DNA of 64,000 bases from contig NZ_NXEJ01000006.1 of NCBI RefSeq assembly GCF_002915175.1, positions 8,626-72,625 on the forward strand, in the 5' to 3' direction. This document shows, one piece after another, positions 43,350 through 53,975 of this stretch. The notes below the pieces were generated by a model. That model saw nothing but the letters and a program-made list of their open reading frames with translations. It ran no database searches and had not been told where the DNA came from. The translations under genes and the position numbers were made by a program. The DNA comes from Agrobacterium rosae (GTDB lineage: Bacteria; Pseudomonadota; Alphaproteobacteria; Rhizobiales; Rhizobiaceae). Position 1 is the stretch's first letter, and every line of letters starts with the position of its first letter.

Positions 43350-44825
43350 TCAGTCGGCTTCATGCCATGTGCGGCCATCGCGTTCGATCAGTGCAATCGA
43401 GCCGCTCGGCCCCCATGTGCCTGACGTGTAACCCTGAACGCCCTGGCTGACGGATTCCCAGCTTTTCAGAATGGGGTCGACCCACTTCCATGCTGCTTCC
43501 ACTTCGTCGCGGCGCATGAACAGGGCCTGGTTGGAGCGGATGGTGTCCATCAACAGGCGTTCATAGGCATCGGGGCTGCGCACGTTGAAGGCTTGAGCAA
43601 AGCTCATATCCAGCGATACCTGACGCAGGCGCATGCCACCCGGACCCGGGTCCTTGATGAGAAGCGACTGCTTGACGCCTTCATCCGGCTGAAGGCGAAT
43701 GACCAGCTTGTTGGCCTCGACCTTGCCCGCCGCATCATCGAAGATCGAATGCGGGATTTGCTTGAAGGTGACGACGATTTCTGACACGCGCGTCGCAAGA
43801 CGCTTGCCGGTGCGGATGTAGAACGGCACGCCAGCCCAGCGCCAGTTGGCGATTTCGGCCTTGATGGCAACGAAGGTCTCGGTGTTGGAAACGCCGCCTT
43901 CCAGCTCTTCCAGATAGCCTTTGACCGGACCGCCAGCGGACGCGCCGGCACGGTACTGACCACGCACCGTCAGCTTCTCGACATTGGATTCATCGATCAG
44001 CTTCAGCGAGCGCAGAACCTTGACCTTCTCGTCACGCACGGCTTCCGCATCCATGGAGGAGGGGGGTTCCATGGCAACGAGGCATAATAGCTGAAGGATA
44101 TGGTTCTGCACCATGTCGCGCAGCGCACCGGCCTTGTCGTAATATCCAGCGCGGCCTTCGAGACCGACGGATTCGGCGACGGTGATCTGCACATGGTCGA
44201 TATGGGCAGAATTCCACAACGGCTCGTAGAGCGCATTGGCAAAGCGCAGCACCATCAGGTTCTGCACGGTTTCCTTGCCGAGATAATGGTCGATACGGAA
44301 GATCTGCTCTTCCTTGAAGACATTGCCCAGCGTGTCGTTGAGTTCCAGCGCAGAGGCCAGGTCACGGCCAATCGGCTTTTCCACGACGATGCGGGTGGAT
44401 TTGGTGATCAGCTTGTGATCACGGATCTTGAAGGCGATGTCGCCGAAAATGCCGGGAGCAACGGCCAGATAAAACGCGCGAATGCGGTCCTTGCCTTCGT
44501 CCAGTAGCTTCTTCAGCTTGTCCCAGCCGCCATCAGACTTCGCATCGACGGGAATGTAGAACAGGCGGGCGCAGAATTTTGCGACCTGATCATCATCATA
44601 CTCGCCCTTCTTCAGATGCTCCTTGAGGGCATCCTGTGCGAATTTACGGTATTCCTCATGGGTCATGACCGAACGGGAAGCGCCAATGATGCGTGTTGGT
44701 TCTGACAGCTGGTTTTCCACCTGGCGGTGGTAAAGGGCTGGCAGAAGCTTGCGCTCGGCCAGATCGCCAGTGCCGCCAAAGACGACGCAATCGAAGGGCT
44801 CTACTGGAATGATTTGACTGCTCAT
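43350..44825 (-). CDS. zwf: Glucose-6-phosphate 1-dehydrogenase
   Basis: Zwf oxidises glucose-6-phosphate to phosphogluconolactone with NAD(P). The 491-residue protein has the cofactor motif VVFGGTGDLAERKLLPALYH, the active-site RIDHYLGKETVQNLMVLRFA and EKPIGRDLASALELN. First gene of zwf-pgl-edd. The 155-base gap upstream (44826-44980) is AT-rich and likely holds the promoter. Confidence 0.96.
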   Translation of the reverse strand: MSSQIIPVEPFDCVVFGGTGDLAERKLLPALYHRQVENQLSEPTRIIGASRSVMTHEEYRKFAQDALKEHLKKGEYDDDQVAKFCARLFYIPVDAKSDGGWDKLKKLLDEGKDRIRAFYLAVAPGIFGDIAFKIRDHKLITKSTRIVVEKPIGRDLASALELNDTLGNVFKEEQIFRIDHYLGKETVQNLMVLRFANALYEPLWNSAHIDHVQITVAESVGLEGRAGYYDKAGALRDMVQNHILQLLCLVAMEPPSSMDAEAVRDEKVKVLRSLKLIDESNVEKLTVRGQYRAGASAGGPVKGYLEELEGGVSNTETFVAIKAEIANWRWAGVPFYIRTGKRLATRVSEIVVTFKQIPHSIFDDAAGKVEANKLVIRLQPDEGVKQSLLIKDPGPGGMRLRQVSLDMSFAQAFNVRSPDAYERLLMDTIRSNQALFMRRDEVEAAWKWVDPILKSWESVSQGVQGYTSGTWGPSGSIALIERDGRTWHEAD

Positions 44826-44980
44826 ACCGATTCTCTCGATCTTTCCGTGTTGAGGGCATCCATAATCTAATCGATTTAAAAATGCCAGACGTGTTGTAAA
44901 TAATTATGATTTTCTCTTATAAGGCATTGTTTTTACTCTTCTTAAGTATGCCTCACCAAGTAAATTCGATTTCCGCCTCG

Positions 44981-46273
44981 TTAGAACCTGTCCCTTAATG
45001 CGTACCACGAAAGTGCAAGGAAAAGCAGTGGCGCGCGCAGTGTTGTGCCGCCAGGAAAAGACGGTACGTCCAGAGACGAAAACTGTTCCAGCGCCTTGTC
45101 CTTGGCAACGACCATATCCGCATATAGCTTGCCGCAATAATTGGATAGCATCACGCCATGGCCGGAATAGCCGCCGATGGACATCACACCCGGCATAACC
45201 TCGCGCACGAAGGGCTGGCGATTGAGCGTTATGCCCACTGAACCGCCCCAGGCATGCGTCATCTCGATCGTGTTGAGGGCCGGATAGATTTCTGCGATCT
45301 GCTTGCGGATATGTTTGGAAATGTCACGCGGTGAATCCGCCGTATAGGCCTCGCGCCCGCCAAACAGCAGCCGGTTATCAGGTGTCTTGCGGAAGTAACG
45401 CACCACGAAACGGCTGTCGGCAATGGCTTCTTTTCCCGGAATGATAGTTGGAAAGTCATCCAGCGGCACGGTCGCACCGATGAAGGAGCGGATCGGCATG
45501 ACATGCGCTGCCGTCACCGGTTCCAGATTGCCGATATGAGCGTTTGTGGCAATCAGCACGCGGTCCGCAGTGATGGTGCCAGAAGAGGTTTCGATCAGCG
45601 TTTTGCCGCCGGTCTGCGTGATGGATTTGGCAGGCGTCATCTCGAAAATCTGCGCGCCCGCAGCCTTGGCCGCTTTTGCCAGACCGACGATCAGCTTCAG
45701 AGGATGGATATGGCCGGTGCCGGTGTCGCGAACGCCGAAATGATAATGGTCGGACCCAAGCCGCTCCGCCGTTTCAGCCTTTTCCATGAAGGAAACATGG
45801 CTGTATTCATAGCGGCTGGTCATGGCCTCGACGCTTTTGCGATAGTCCTTTTCGTAGGATTTCTTGTGCAGGACATTCAATTGTCCGGGCAGAAACTCCA
45901 TGTCGATGTCATGTTCGCGAGCAAAATCCAGCACATAGTGCTTGGCATGTTCGGCAATGTCGAACAGCGCCTTGGAGCGCTCAAAACCGATCTCTTTTTC
46001 AAGATCGTCCGGCCAAGCGCGTTGGCCGGTGCCGAACTGACCGCCATTGCGCCCCGATGCGCCATCCCCGACGCGATAGCCTTCGATAAGCACGACCGAA
46101 ACGCCAGCCCTGGCAAGATTATAGGCGGCCTGCAAGCCCGTAAACCCTCCGCCGATGACGGCCACGTCCACAGTGCGCGAACCATCCATCGCCGGAAATT
46201 GCGGTCGTGCGCCGAGACTGTCCTGATACCAGGAAATGCCGGGCGCTATCGGGCTCTGCCATGTCATGTGCAA
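44981..46273 (-). CDS. puuB: Gamma-glutamylputrescine oxidase
   Basis: A 430-residue FAD-dependent amine oxidase of the DAO family. The FAD-binding GXGXXG-type motif is VDVAVIGGGFTGLQAAYNLA, followed by RVGDGASGRNGGQFGTGQRA. The C-terminal end PGVMSIGGYSGHGVMLSNYC is typical of PuuB/OrdL. It follows puuA after 4 bases, so the pair should convert putrescine to gamma-glutamyl-aminobutyraldehyde via gamma-glutamylputrescine. Other DAO roles cannot be excluded. Confidence 0.85.
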   Translation of the reverse strand: MHMTWQSPIAPGISWYQDSLGARPQFPAMDGSRTVDVAVIGGGFTGLQAAYNLARAGVSVVLIEGYRVGDGASGRNGGQFGTGQRAWPDDLEKEIGFERSKALFDIAEHAKHYVLDFAREHDIDMEFLPGQLNVLHKKSYEKDYRKSVEAMTSRYEYSHVSFMEKAETAERLGSDHYHFGVRDTGTGHIHPLKLIVGLAKAAKAAGAQIFEMTPAKSITQTGGKTLIETSSGTITADRVLIATNAHIGNLEPVTAAHVMPIRSFIGATVPLDDFPTIIPGKEAIADSRFVVRYFRKTPDNRLLFGGREAYTADSPRDISKHIRKQIAEIYPALNTIEMTHAWGGSVGITLNRQPFVREVMPGVMSIGGYSGHGVMLSNYCGKLYADMVVAKDKALEQFSSLDVPSFPGGTTLRAPLLFLALSWYALRDRF

Positions 46274-46277
46274 ACCC

Positions 46278-47714
46278 TCATACGTTCAACAACAGGAACT
46301 CCCGCTCCCACGGGCTGATCACCTGCATGAAGGTCTCGAATTCGCCGCGCTTCAAACCGGCATAAAGGCCAACGAATTCATGGCCGAAAACACGCTCGAG
46401 TTCCGGTTCGCTTTCCAGCAAAGAAACGGCTTCTAGAAGTCCACGTGGCAACTCGATAGAGCCTTCGTTTGCCGTCTCATAGGTCGGCTCCGTCGGCTCG
46501 ATATTGTTCATGATGCCGAGCCAGCCGCAGGCCAGCGATGCCGCAATGGCCAGATAGGGGTTGGCATCGGAACTGGGCAGGCGGTTTTCGACACGTCGTG
46601 CCGAAGGCCCTGATATCGGCACGCGGAAAGCCGTCGTGCGGTTGTCGTAACCCCAGGCATTGTTGACCGGGCAGGCCATATCAGGCGTCAGGCGGCGGTA
46701 AGAATTCACGTACGGTGCCAGCATCACCAGCGCATTCGGCACATAACGCTGCATGCCGCCGACAAACGCGAAGAATTCCTTCGACGGGCTACCATCCTTG
46801 TTGGAAAACACATTGTCGCCTGTCTCGATATCCACCACGGACTGGTGAATATGCATGGCCGAACCCGGCATGCCCTGCATGGGCTTGGCCATGAAGGTGG
46901 CATAGATGCCGTGTTTCAGCGCCGCCTCGCGGATGGTGCGTTTGAACAGGAACACCTGATCGGCAAGCTCGATGGGGTCGCCGTGGCGCAGGTTGATTTC
47001 CAACTGCGCCGGACCCTCTTCATGGATCAGCGTGTCGATTTCCAGACCCTGCTTTTCCGAGAAGTGATAGATATCGTCGATCAATTCATCGAATTCGTTG
47101 ATGCCGGCAATCGAGTAGCTCTGCCCACCGACGATGGAGCGGCCCGAACGACCCTTTGGTGGATGCAGCGGATAATCCGGGTCATCATTCATGGCGACGA
47201 GATAGAACTCGATTTCCGGGGCTACGACCGGCTTCCAACCCTTGTCCTTGTAAAGATCGAGCACGTTGCGCAGCACGTTGCGCGGCGTGTAAGGAACGAA
47301 CGCACCTTCCTGATCCACCACATCGCAGATAACCTGCGCGGTCGGGTCGCTTTCCCATGGCACGACGCAGAGCGTGGATAGATCGGGCACCAGCTTCAGG
47401 TCGCTATCGCGCGGCTCATAACGGAAGTTCGCGGTTTCATCCGGGTATTCGCCGGAAATCGTGTGACGATAAAGGGCCGAAGGCAGCGCCAGCGATGTAT
47501 CGCCGGTGAATTTGGACGTCGGCATCATCTTGCCGCGAGGCACGCCCGCAAGATCGGGGGTGATGCACTCGATGTCTTCGATACCGCGGGCCTTGAGCCA
47601 CTGCGCGGCTTCACGCCAGGAAGAGCAACCACGTGTCGGAGAGACATCGACTTGTATTTTTTTTGCCATGTTTGCCGGTTTTTTTGGACGGAGCATGGTT
47701 TTCTTGGGAGGCAT
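46278..47714 (-). CDS. puuA: Gamma-glutamylputrescine synthetase (glutamine synthetase family)
   Basis: A 478-residue glutamine-synthetase-like ligase. VVAPEIEFYLVAM, EEGPAQLEINLRHGDPIE, GSAMHIHQSVVDIETG and NRLPSSDANPYLAIAASLAC fit the PuuA/GlnA3 branch. Putrescine plus glutamate plus ATP gives gamma-glutamylputrescine. ATG at 47714 is used; MAKKIQVDVS from 47669 is a plausible later start. Pairing with puuB and the nearby potFGHI transporter supports putrescine use. Confidence 0.85.
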   Translation of the reverse strand: MPPKKTMLRPKKPANMAKKIQVDVSPTRGCSSWREAAQWLKARGIEDIECITPDLAGVPRGKMMPTSKFTGDTSLALPSALYRHTISGEYPDETANFRYEPRDSDLKLVPDLSTLCVVPWESDPTAQVICDVVDQEGAFVPYTPRNVLRNVLDLYKDKGWKPVVAPEIEFYLVAMNDDPDYPLHPPKGRSGRSIVGGQSYSIAGINEFDELIDDIYHFSEKQGLEIDTLIHEEGPAQLEINLRHGDPIELADQVFLFKRTIREAALKHGIYATFMAKPMQGMPGSAMHIHQSVVDIETGDNVFSNKDGSPSKEFFAFVGGMQRYVPNALVMLAPYVNSYRRLTPDMACPVNNAWGYDNRTTAFRVPISGPSARRVENRLPSSDANPYLAIAASLACGWLGIMNNIEPTEPTYETANEGSIELPRGLLEAVSLLESEPELERVFGHEFVGLYAGLKRGEFETFMQVISPWEREFLLLNV

Positions 47715-47842
47715 AAATCACCGGCTGTGTGTTTCGATTGGGGCTATCATAGCCAGACTTTGTCATTTGGCAAAAGGGGCAGCGCCATTGACAACGGACC
47801 TGACTTCTAAAAGAGGAAGTACACTGAAACTAGGGAAACTCC

Positions 47843-49027
47843 ATGACGGAAAAATGTAACGTGCTGATATTAGGCGCAGGGGCTGCTGGCATGATGTGTG
47901 CCATCCGTGCCGGTCAGCGCGGCCGTTCCGTCATTATCCTCGATCACGCCAAGGCACCGGGCGAGAAAATCCGCATTTCCGGCGGTGGGCGCTGCAATTT
48001 CACCAATGTCCATGCGGCCCCGAAAAACTATCTCTCCAGCAATCCGCATTTTGCCAAGTCTGCTTTGGCCCGCTACACGCCGCGCGATTTCATCGCCCTT
48101 GTAGAGAAGCATCGCATCCCCTGGCACGAAAAGACGCTCGGCCAACTCTTTTGTGATGACAGCGCCAAGGATATCATCCGTATGCTGCTGGCAGAAATGC
48201 AGGCGGTGGGTGTGAAGCTGAGGCTGCAAACGGAGATTTCCTCGGTGGAAGTAATTCCAACCGGTGGCTTCCGCGTTGCGACCTCATCTAGCATCATTGA
48301 GACCGATAGTCTGGTTCTGGCGACCGGTGGAAAATCCATTCCCAAAATGGGTGCGACGGGCTTTGCCTATCGTATCGCCGAACAGTTCGGCCTTGGCATT
48401 ATCGAAACACGTCCCGGCCTTGTGCCGCTGACACTCGAGCCAACGCAGCTGGAAAAGCTCTCGGCCCTCTCCGGCATCGCCGTTCCCGCCGAAATTTCCC
48501 ACGGCAAGACATCGTTCAACGAGGCGTTGCTGTTCACCCACAGAGGCTTGAGCGGCCCATCCATCCTGCAAATCTCGTCCTATTGGCGCGAGGGGGACGA
48601 GGTTCGCCTCAAGATGGAGCCTGATCTGGACATTGTCGGCCATCTGAAAGCGGCAAAAAAGACCAACGGTCGCCAGTCTGCCCAGACCGTGCTGGGCGAA
48701 ATCCTGCCGAAGCGACTGGCGCAGCATGTGGTGGAGCGGGCAGGGGGTACCGGCACTCTCGGCGACATGTCTGACAAGACGTTGTCTGCGCTGACCGCTG
48801 CCGTGCAGGATTGGTCCATAAAACCTTCCGGATCGGAAGGGTACCGCACGGCTGAAGTCACGCTCGGCGGTGTCGATACCACCCATCTCGACTCCAAATC
48901 CATGCAGGCGAAAACCGTGTCGGGCCTTTATTTCATTGGTGAATGCGTGGATGTCACGGGCTGGCTGGGCGGCTATAATTTCCAGTGGGCATGGGCATCC
49001 GGCCACGCCGCCGGTGAATATGTGTAA
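47843..49027 (+). CDS. HI0933-type FAD-dependent oxidoreductase
   Basis: A 394-residue flavoprotein of the HI0933/BaiN family. The N-terminal dinucleotide motif is NVLILGAGAAGMMCAIRAGQ and the signature RISGGGRCNFTN is intact. GLYFIGECVDVTGWLGGYNF and QWAWASGHAAGEYV close the protein. Physiological substrate unknown in most bacteria. Divergent from puuA; ATG at 47843. Confidence 0.9.
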   Translation: MTEKCNVLILGAGAAGMMCAIRAGQRGRSVIILDHAKAPGEKIRISGGGRCNFTNVHAAPKNYLSSNPHFAKSALARYTPRDFIALVEKHRIPWHEKTLGQLFCDDSAKDIIRMLLAEMQAVGVKLRLQTEISSVEVIPTGGFRVATSSSIIETDSLVLATGGKSIPKMGATGFAYRIAEQFGLGIIETRPGLVPLTLEPTQLEKLSALSGIAVPAEISHGKTSFNEALLFTHRGLSGPSILQISSYWREGDEVRLKMEPDLDIVGHLKAAKKTNGRQSAQTVLGEILPKRLAQHVVERAGGTGTLGDMSDKTLSALTAAVQDWSIKPSGSEGYRTAEVTLGGVDTTHLDSKSMQAKTVSGLYFIGECVDVTGWLGGYNFQWAWASGHAAGEYV

Positions 49028-49169
49028 AGCCTCGACATCTTAATGCCTTATTAAGAGACGCGGAGTCATGCTGATCGAATGCCAGCACAACGCAAGTTGA
49101 TACATGATGTCCCGCTGGACGCCGGAACCCGGCATCGATCGGTTATGTTTCTCGTTCAGGAAGCCGCTC

Positions 49170-49301
49170 ATGATGATGTCCAAAAAACCCGCCCGCGCCA
49201 TCGCAATTGCTCGCACCGCCAATGATAATGCTGTTTATGCATTCCGTTTGAGCCTGATTTCGGCTGGTGCGATTGCTGCGTTTCTGGTGCTGCTGTTTTA
49301 A
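49170..49301 (+). CDS. Small single-helix membrane protein
   Basis: About 43 residues (MMMSKKPARAIAIARTANDN, then a hydrophobic helix AFRLSLISAGAIAAFLVLLF). Three ATGs in tandem (49170-49178) follow AGGA. Short proteins of this type occur in rhizobia, but I recognise no family. Possible real gene; may instead be a random frame. Confidence 0.45.
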   Translation: MMMSKKPARAIAIARTANDNAVYAFRLSLISAGAIAAFLVLLF

Positions 49302-49514
49302 TTGATCGGCATACCAAATGCTGACGGCATAGCTGAACGGGCTCGATTTCCTTGAAAGCTCTTCTTCGTCATGCTCGTGCTTGTCCCGAGTATCTGCAAC
49401 GTCTCAATTTAATTCGACGTGATTGGATCCTTGGGACAAGCCCAAGGATGGCGTAAGGGCATGTCTGCGATCAAGTGAGCCGGACGGCACAACCGTCCGG
49501 CTTGAGACATTGGT

Positions 49515-49778
49515 TCAAGCCGCCGCCTTGCCCTGTGCAACGATGACAGGGATCAGCAGATCACCCCAATTTCCATCGCCACCGTGGTGGCGGGCGGAGC
49601 GGACGAGCTCGACGGATACACCGGCTTCGACCGCATTCATGACCGCCTGATTGAGGCGGTGCAGATCGTTGGCCAGCATGCGGATCGCGCTTTGCTGATC
49701 CTGGCTCATGGATGAGGATTGCTCCTCTGTGCGTTCCTTAACTCTCGAAATCGAAGCCATTGGTTTTCCTCCGTTCAA
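49515..49778 (-). CDS. Small conserved protein downstream of aceA
   Basis: An 87-residue protein, or 81 if the ATG at 49760 (MASISRVKERTEEQ) is used. It has a helical region (IRMLANDLHRLNQAVMNAVE) and the C-terminal HHGGDGNWGDLLIPVIVAQG. It lies 13 bases after aceA, so cotranscription is likely. Function unknown; no domain recognised. Confidence 0.6.
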   Translation of the reverse strand: MNGGKPMASISRVKERTEEQSSSMSQDQQSAIRMLANDLHRLNQAVMNAVEAGVSVELVRSARHHGGDGNWGDLLIPVIVAQGKAAA

Positions 49779-49791
49779 TGGGCTGGTTTAC

Positions 49792-51081
49792 TTATTCCGC
49801 AGCGGGGCGGAACTGGTCGTGTTCGGTCGATTCCTTCATCGCCGTAGTGGATGAGGTGCCGCCCGAAATCGCGACGGAGACCGCATCGAAATAGCCGGTG
49901 CCGACTTCGCGCTGGTGCTTGGTGGCGGTGTAGCCGTTGATTTCAGCCGCAAATTCCGCTTCCTGAAGCTCCGAATAGGCTGCCATCTGCCGGTCCTTGT
50001 AGCCGCGTGCCAGTTCGAACATGCCGTAGTTGAGTTGGTGGAAACCGGCAAGGGTGATGAACTGGAACTTGTAGCCCATGGCACCCAGTTCGCGCTGGAA
50101 CTTGGCAATCGTCGCATCGTCGAGATGCTTCTTCCAGTTGAACGACGGCGAGCAATTGTAAGCCAGCTTCTTGTCCGGATGCACCTTGTGCACGCCTTCC
50201 GCAAAGCGCTTGGCCTGCTCTAGATCCGGTTTGGAGGTTTCGCACCAGATGAGATCGCAAAAAGGCGCATAGGCGTTGGCGCGGGCGATGCAGGGTTCCA
50301 GACCGTTCTTGACCTGATAAAAGCCCTCGACCGTACGGCCTGCATCATAATCCACGAAGGGCCGGTCGCGCTCGTCGATATCTGAGGTCAGAAGCTTGGC
50401 GGCTTCGGCATCCGTGCGGGCGATGACCAGCGTCGGCGTTCCCATGACGTCTGCGGCAAGGCGCGCCGCCGTCAAGTTGCGGATGTGCGCCGCTGTCGGG
50501 ATCAGAACCTTGCCGCCCAGATGGCCGCATTTCTTTTCAGACGCCAACTGGTCTTCATAATGAACACCCGCAGCCCCAGCCTCGATAAAAGCCTTCATGA
50601 TTTCGAACGCATTGAGCGGCCCGCCGAAACCCGCCTCGGCATCGGCAACGATGGGCGCAAACCATGTGTCGACGGACAGACCCTTGCCTTCGGCGGTCTC
50701 GATCTGGTCGGCGCGCTGCAAGTTCTTGTTGATGCGCTTTGCCAGTTCAGGTGCTGCATTGGCCGGGTAAAGCGACTGGTCGGGATACATGGCGGATGCC
50801 GTGTTCGCATCCGCCGCAACCTGCCAGCCGGAGAGATAGATCGCCTTCAGGCCGGCACGAACCATCTGCATGGCCTGATTGCCGGAGAGCGCGCCAAGCG
50901 CATTGATGTAGCTCTCTTCATTGATCAGCTTCCATAACCGGTTCGCACCCATTTCCGCCAGCGAGTGCTGGATGGTTACGGAGCCGCGCAGTTTTTCCAC
51001 ATCCGTTGCCGTATAGGTGCGCTCGATACCGTCGAAACGACCCTTTGGCGCGTTTGGAACCAGTTTGTAAAAATCAGTCAT
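49792..51081 (-). CDS. aceA: Isocitrate lyase
   Basis: AceA splits isocitrate to glyoxylate and succinate, the first glyoxylate-shunt step needed for growth on acetate and fatty acids. The 429-residue protein has the catalytic Cys motif [54 protein letters not shown] and [14 protein letters not shown]. It is divergent from the regulator gene at 51312. Start ATG ends at 51081. Confidence 0.97.
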   Translation of the reverse strand: MTDFYKLVPNAPKGRFDGIERTYTATDVEKLRGSVTIQHSLAEMGANRLWKLINEESYINALGALSGNQAMQMVRAGLKAIYLSGWQVAADANTASAMYPDQSLYPANAAPELAKRINKNLQRADQIETAEGKGLSVDTWFAPIVADAEAGFGGPLNAFEIMKAFIEAGAAGVHYEDQLASEKKCGHLGGKVLIPTAAHIRNLTAARLAADVMGTPTLVIARTDAEAAKLLTSDIDERDRPFVDYDAGRTVEGFYQVKNGLEPCIARANAYAPFCDLIWCETSKPDLEQAKRFAEGVHKVHPDKKLAYNCSPSFNWKKHLDDATIAKFQRELGAMGYKFQFITLAGFHQLNYGMFELARGYKDRQMAAYSELQEAEFAAEINGYTATKHQREVGTGYFDAVSVAISGGTSSTTAMKESTEHDQFRPAAE

Positions 51082-51311
51082 CTCTCTCCCTTGTCAAATA
51101 ATCCGCACATCCTTACTCCATTGAGATGTGCGATCCGATGTGACTGAATTTACAGTTTCGAGAATTTTCGCGCCAGATAAAAAGGAAAATCAGTGACTTG
51201 AAAGAGGTCATGCTGTATCGTCTTTGACAGGATGGAGTTGTAAAACTGTAAAAATTGTAAAAACCGCAAGCGCCTTGCGTTGTGTGGATTTTGTAAAGAG
51301 AGGAGGTTTTG

Positions 51312-52727
51312 GTGGAGGCCAAGATTTTTGCAGGGCCGCGCGTTCGGCGCGTGCGCAACGGGTTGGGTCTGACGCAGACGGCCATGGCCGAGGCGCTGTC
51401 GATCTCGCCGTCCTATCTCAATCTCATCGAGCGCAATCAGCGTCCGCTGACGGTGCAACTGCTGTTGAAACTCAGCTCCGTCTATAAGGTCGATCTGGAC
51501 GACTTGCAGGGCGAAAGCGGCGGCCTTACCAGCCAGTTGCGCGAAGTTTTCGCCGATCCGCTGCTGGCGGGCGAGGTGCCATCGGGGCAGGAACTGGTCG
51601 AGGTGGCGGAAGCTGCACCCAATGCAGCCAGCGGCATCACCAAGCTTTATCGTGCCTATAAGGAGCAGGCGCAGCGCCTCAGCGATCTCTCCGATCTGCT
51701 GGCGCGGGAAGGTCACCAGACCACGCTATCGGCCACGCGGCTACCTATCGACGAAGTCAGGGAAATCTTCGAGCGGCGTCCGGCGCATTTTGCGCAATTG
51801 GATGTAGCAGCGGAAGGTTTTCATGCCGCATTGTCTCCGGGTGATGATCTGGCGCAGGCGCTGAAAAGCTGGCTTCAGAAAAACCACGGCATCGTCGTGC
51901 GCTCCATGCCCGTCCACGCCATGCCCAACCTGCGCCGCCGTTATGACCGCCACTCCATGCGGCTGTTTCTCTCCGAGCGCCTGTCGCCGCAAGACCAGTT
52001 GCGGGAGATGGCGATGGAGGCCTGTCTTCTGGCCCTGACGGACGAGATCGGCACGGAGCTGCAAGCGCTGGCTCTCTCCGGCGAGGAGGCAAAGCGCATC
52101 GCCCGCTTCGAGCTTGCCCGTTACGCCGCCCACGCGCTGATGATGCCCTATGGCGCATATCTGGCTGCCGCCCAGCGCGCGCGCTACGATATCGATATCC
52201 TGCGCGGGCGCTTCAACGTGTCCTTCGAGCAGGCGGCAAACCGCATCGTCACGCTGGCGCGCCCCGGCGCATCAGGCATTCCATTTTTTCTGATGGAAAT
52301 CGACAGCGCCGGGAACCGCTTCCGCAAGGCCGGTGCGCAAGGCTTTCCGCAGGCGCGGTTCGGTGGTCTCTGTGTAAAGCTCAATGTCCACGCCGCCTTT
52401 GCGCATCCGGGGCAGGTGCTGGCCGAGCAGGTGGAGATGCCGGACGGCGGGGCGTATCTCACCATCGCCCGCTCTCTGGATGGACCGCAGGCGGGGTTCG
52501 GAGAACGCATTCGTCGCACGGCTGTCATGGTGGCCTGCGATGCATCGTTGGCGAAAGAGACGGTTTATGGCGATGTCGTCGGCATCAAGGCGGGCAGCAT
52601 TGCCATCGGCCCGTCCTGTCGGCTGTGTGAGCGGCAGGGCTGTCTTTCGCGGGCGGAGGCGCCGCTGACGCGTCCGCTGGGGCTGGATGAAATGGTGACG
52701 GGCCTTAGCGTTTTCGATTTTCAGTAG
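51312..52727 (+). CDS. ScfR/RamB-type short-chain fatty-acid regulator
   Basis: A 471-residue XRE-type regulator. The N-terminal helix-turn-helix (GPRVRRVRNGLGLTQTAMAE; LSISPSYLNLIERNQRPLT) is followed by an IrrE-like domain (GVHVR-type region near 140-330). The C-terminal DUF2083 ends with a Cys cluster CRLCERQGCLSRAE. This family (RamB, ScfR) senses acyl-CoA or acetate and controls the glyoxylate shunt. Its position divergent from aceA supports that role. GTG at 51312 has AGGAGG five bases upstream. Confidence 0.85.
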   Translation: MEAKIFAGPRVRRVRNGLGLTQTAMAEALSISPSYLNLIERNQRPLTVQLLLKLSSVYKVDLDDLQGESGGLTSQLREVFADPLLAGEVPSGQELVEVAEAAPNAASGITKLYRAYKEQAQRLSDLSDLLAREGHQTTLSATRLPIDEVREIFERRPAHFAQLDVAAEGFHAALSPGDDLAQALKSWLQKNHGIVVRSMPVHAMPNLRRRYDRHSMRLFLSERLSPQDQLREMAMEACLLALTDEIGTELQALALSGEEAKRIARFELARYAAHALMMPYGAYLAAAQRARYDIDILRGRFNVSFEQAANRIVTLARPGASGIPFFLMEIDSAGNRFRKAGAQGFPQARFGGLCVKLNVHAAFAHPGQVLAEQVEMPDGGAYLTIARSLDGPQAGFGERIRRTAVMVACDASLAKETVYGDVVGIKAGSIAIGPSCRLCERQGCLSRAEAPLTRPLGLDEMVTGLSVFDFQ

Positions 52728-52862
52728 TGGCTTTCAAACACAATTGTTTGAAATTGCCGCGCTGCACATTTCCCGCTTGCCGACACAACTTTTCCTTTCT
52801 AGTCTCTGGCAAAACAAGGGGTTCACGCGCTTCTCCCGCTGCGCGTTCAAACAGGAGATATC

Positions 52863-53963
52863 ATGAAACATCGTTCGCTTCGTTTCAGCCTCGCCGTTGC
52901 TGCCGCCGTTCTGGCCGCTGGCACGGCATTCGCGCAGGAAAAGGTCGTCCACGTTTACAACTGGTCGGACTATATCGATCCCGCTCTTCTGGAAGAATTC
53001 ACCAAGGAAACCGGCATCAAGGTCGTCTACGACGTTTATGACGGCAATGAGGTTCTGGAAACCAAGCTGCTGGCCGGAAACTCCGGTTATGACGTTGTCG
53101 CGCCGACATCGCCGTTTTTGGCGCGTCAGATTAAGGCTGGCGTTTACCAGAAGCTGGACAAGTCCAAGCTGCCGAACCTCAAGAACATGTGGCCGGAAAT
53201 CACCAAGCGCCTGTCGCAGTACGATCCGGGCAATGAATATGCCGTCAACTATATGTGGGGCACTACCGGCATCGGCTACAACGTGGCCAAGATCAAGGCT
53301 GCACTCGGCGATGATGTTAAAGTTGACAGCTGGGATATTCTCTTCAAGCCGGAAAATGCGGCCAAGCTGAAGTCTTGCGGCATCAATATTCTCGATGCAT
53401 CGGATGAAACCTTCGCCATAGCTATGAATTACATTGGCAAGAATCCGGACAGCAAGGAAACGGCTGATCTGGAAGCGGGCGGAGATGTCTATAAGGCGAT
53501 CCGTCCTTCGGTCAAAACCTTCAATTCCTCTGCCTATATCGATGAACTCGCCAATGGCGACAGCTGCATCACCATCGGCTGGTCCGGCGATATTCTTCAG
53601 GCCAAGACCCGCGCCGAAGAAGCCAAGAACGGTGTTGAAGTGAACTACGTCATTCCCAAGGAAGGCACCTATATCTGGATGGATTCCTTTGCCATCCCGA
53701 AAGATGCCAAGAATGTCGATGCTGCTCACGCCTTCATCAACTTCATGATGAAGCCAGATGTGGCCGCCAAGGCTTCGGATTACGTGCAATATGCCAACGG
53801 CAACCTGGCCTCACAGGCGCTGATGGACGAGGCCGTGTCCAAGAACCCCGGCGTTTACCCGGATGCGGAGACGATGAAGAAGCTCTTCACCATCTCGCCC
53901 TATGGACCGAAAGAACAGCGCGTTCTCAATCGCGTCTGGACCCAGATAAAAACCGGCAGCTGA
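52863..53963 (+). CDS. potF: Putrescine ABC transporter substrate-binding protein
   Basis: A 366-residue periplasmic polyamine-binding protein of the PotD/PotF family. It has a signal peptide (RFSLAVAAAVLAAGTAFA), the conserved KVVHVYNWSDYIDPALLEEF, GYDVVAPTSPFLARQIKAGV and YMWGTTGIGYNVAKI. PotF-type is preferred because of the linked potGHI genes and the puu genes nearby. First gene of the operon, with AGGAG before ATG 52863. Confidence 0.9.
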   Translation: MKHRSLRFSLAVAAAVLAAGTAFAQEKVVHVYNWSDYIDPALLEEFTKETGIKVVYDVYDGNEVLETKLLAGNSGYDVVAPTSPFLARQIKAGVYQKLDKSKLPNLKNMWPEITKRLSQYDPGNEYAVNYMWGTTGIGYNVAKIKAALGDDVKVDSWDILFKPENAAKLKSCGINILDASDETFAIAMNYIGKNPDSKETADLEAGGDVYKAIRPSVKTFNSSAYIDELANGDSCITIGWSGDILQAKTRAEEAKNGVEVNYVIPKEGTYIWMDSFAIPKDAKNVDAAHAFINFMMKPDVAAKASDYVQYANGNLASQALMDEAVSKNPGVYPDAETMKKLFTISPYGPKEQRVLNRVWTQIKTGS

Positions 53964-53975
53964 CCGGATTGTTAT

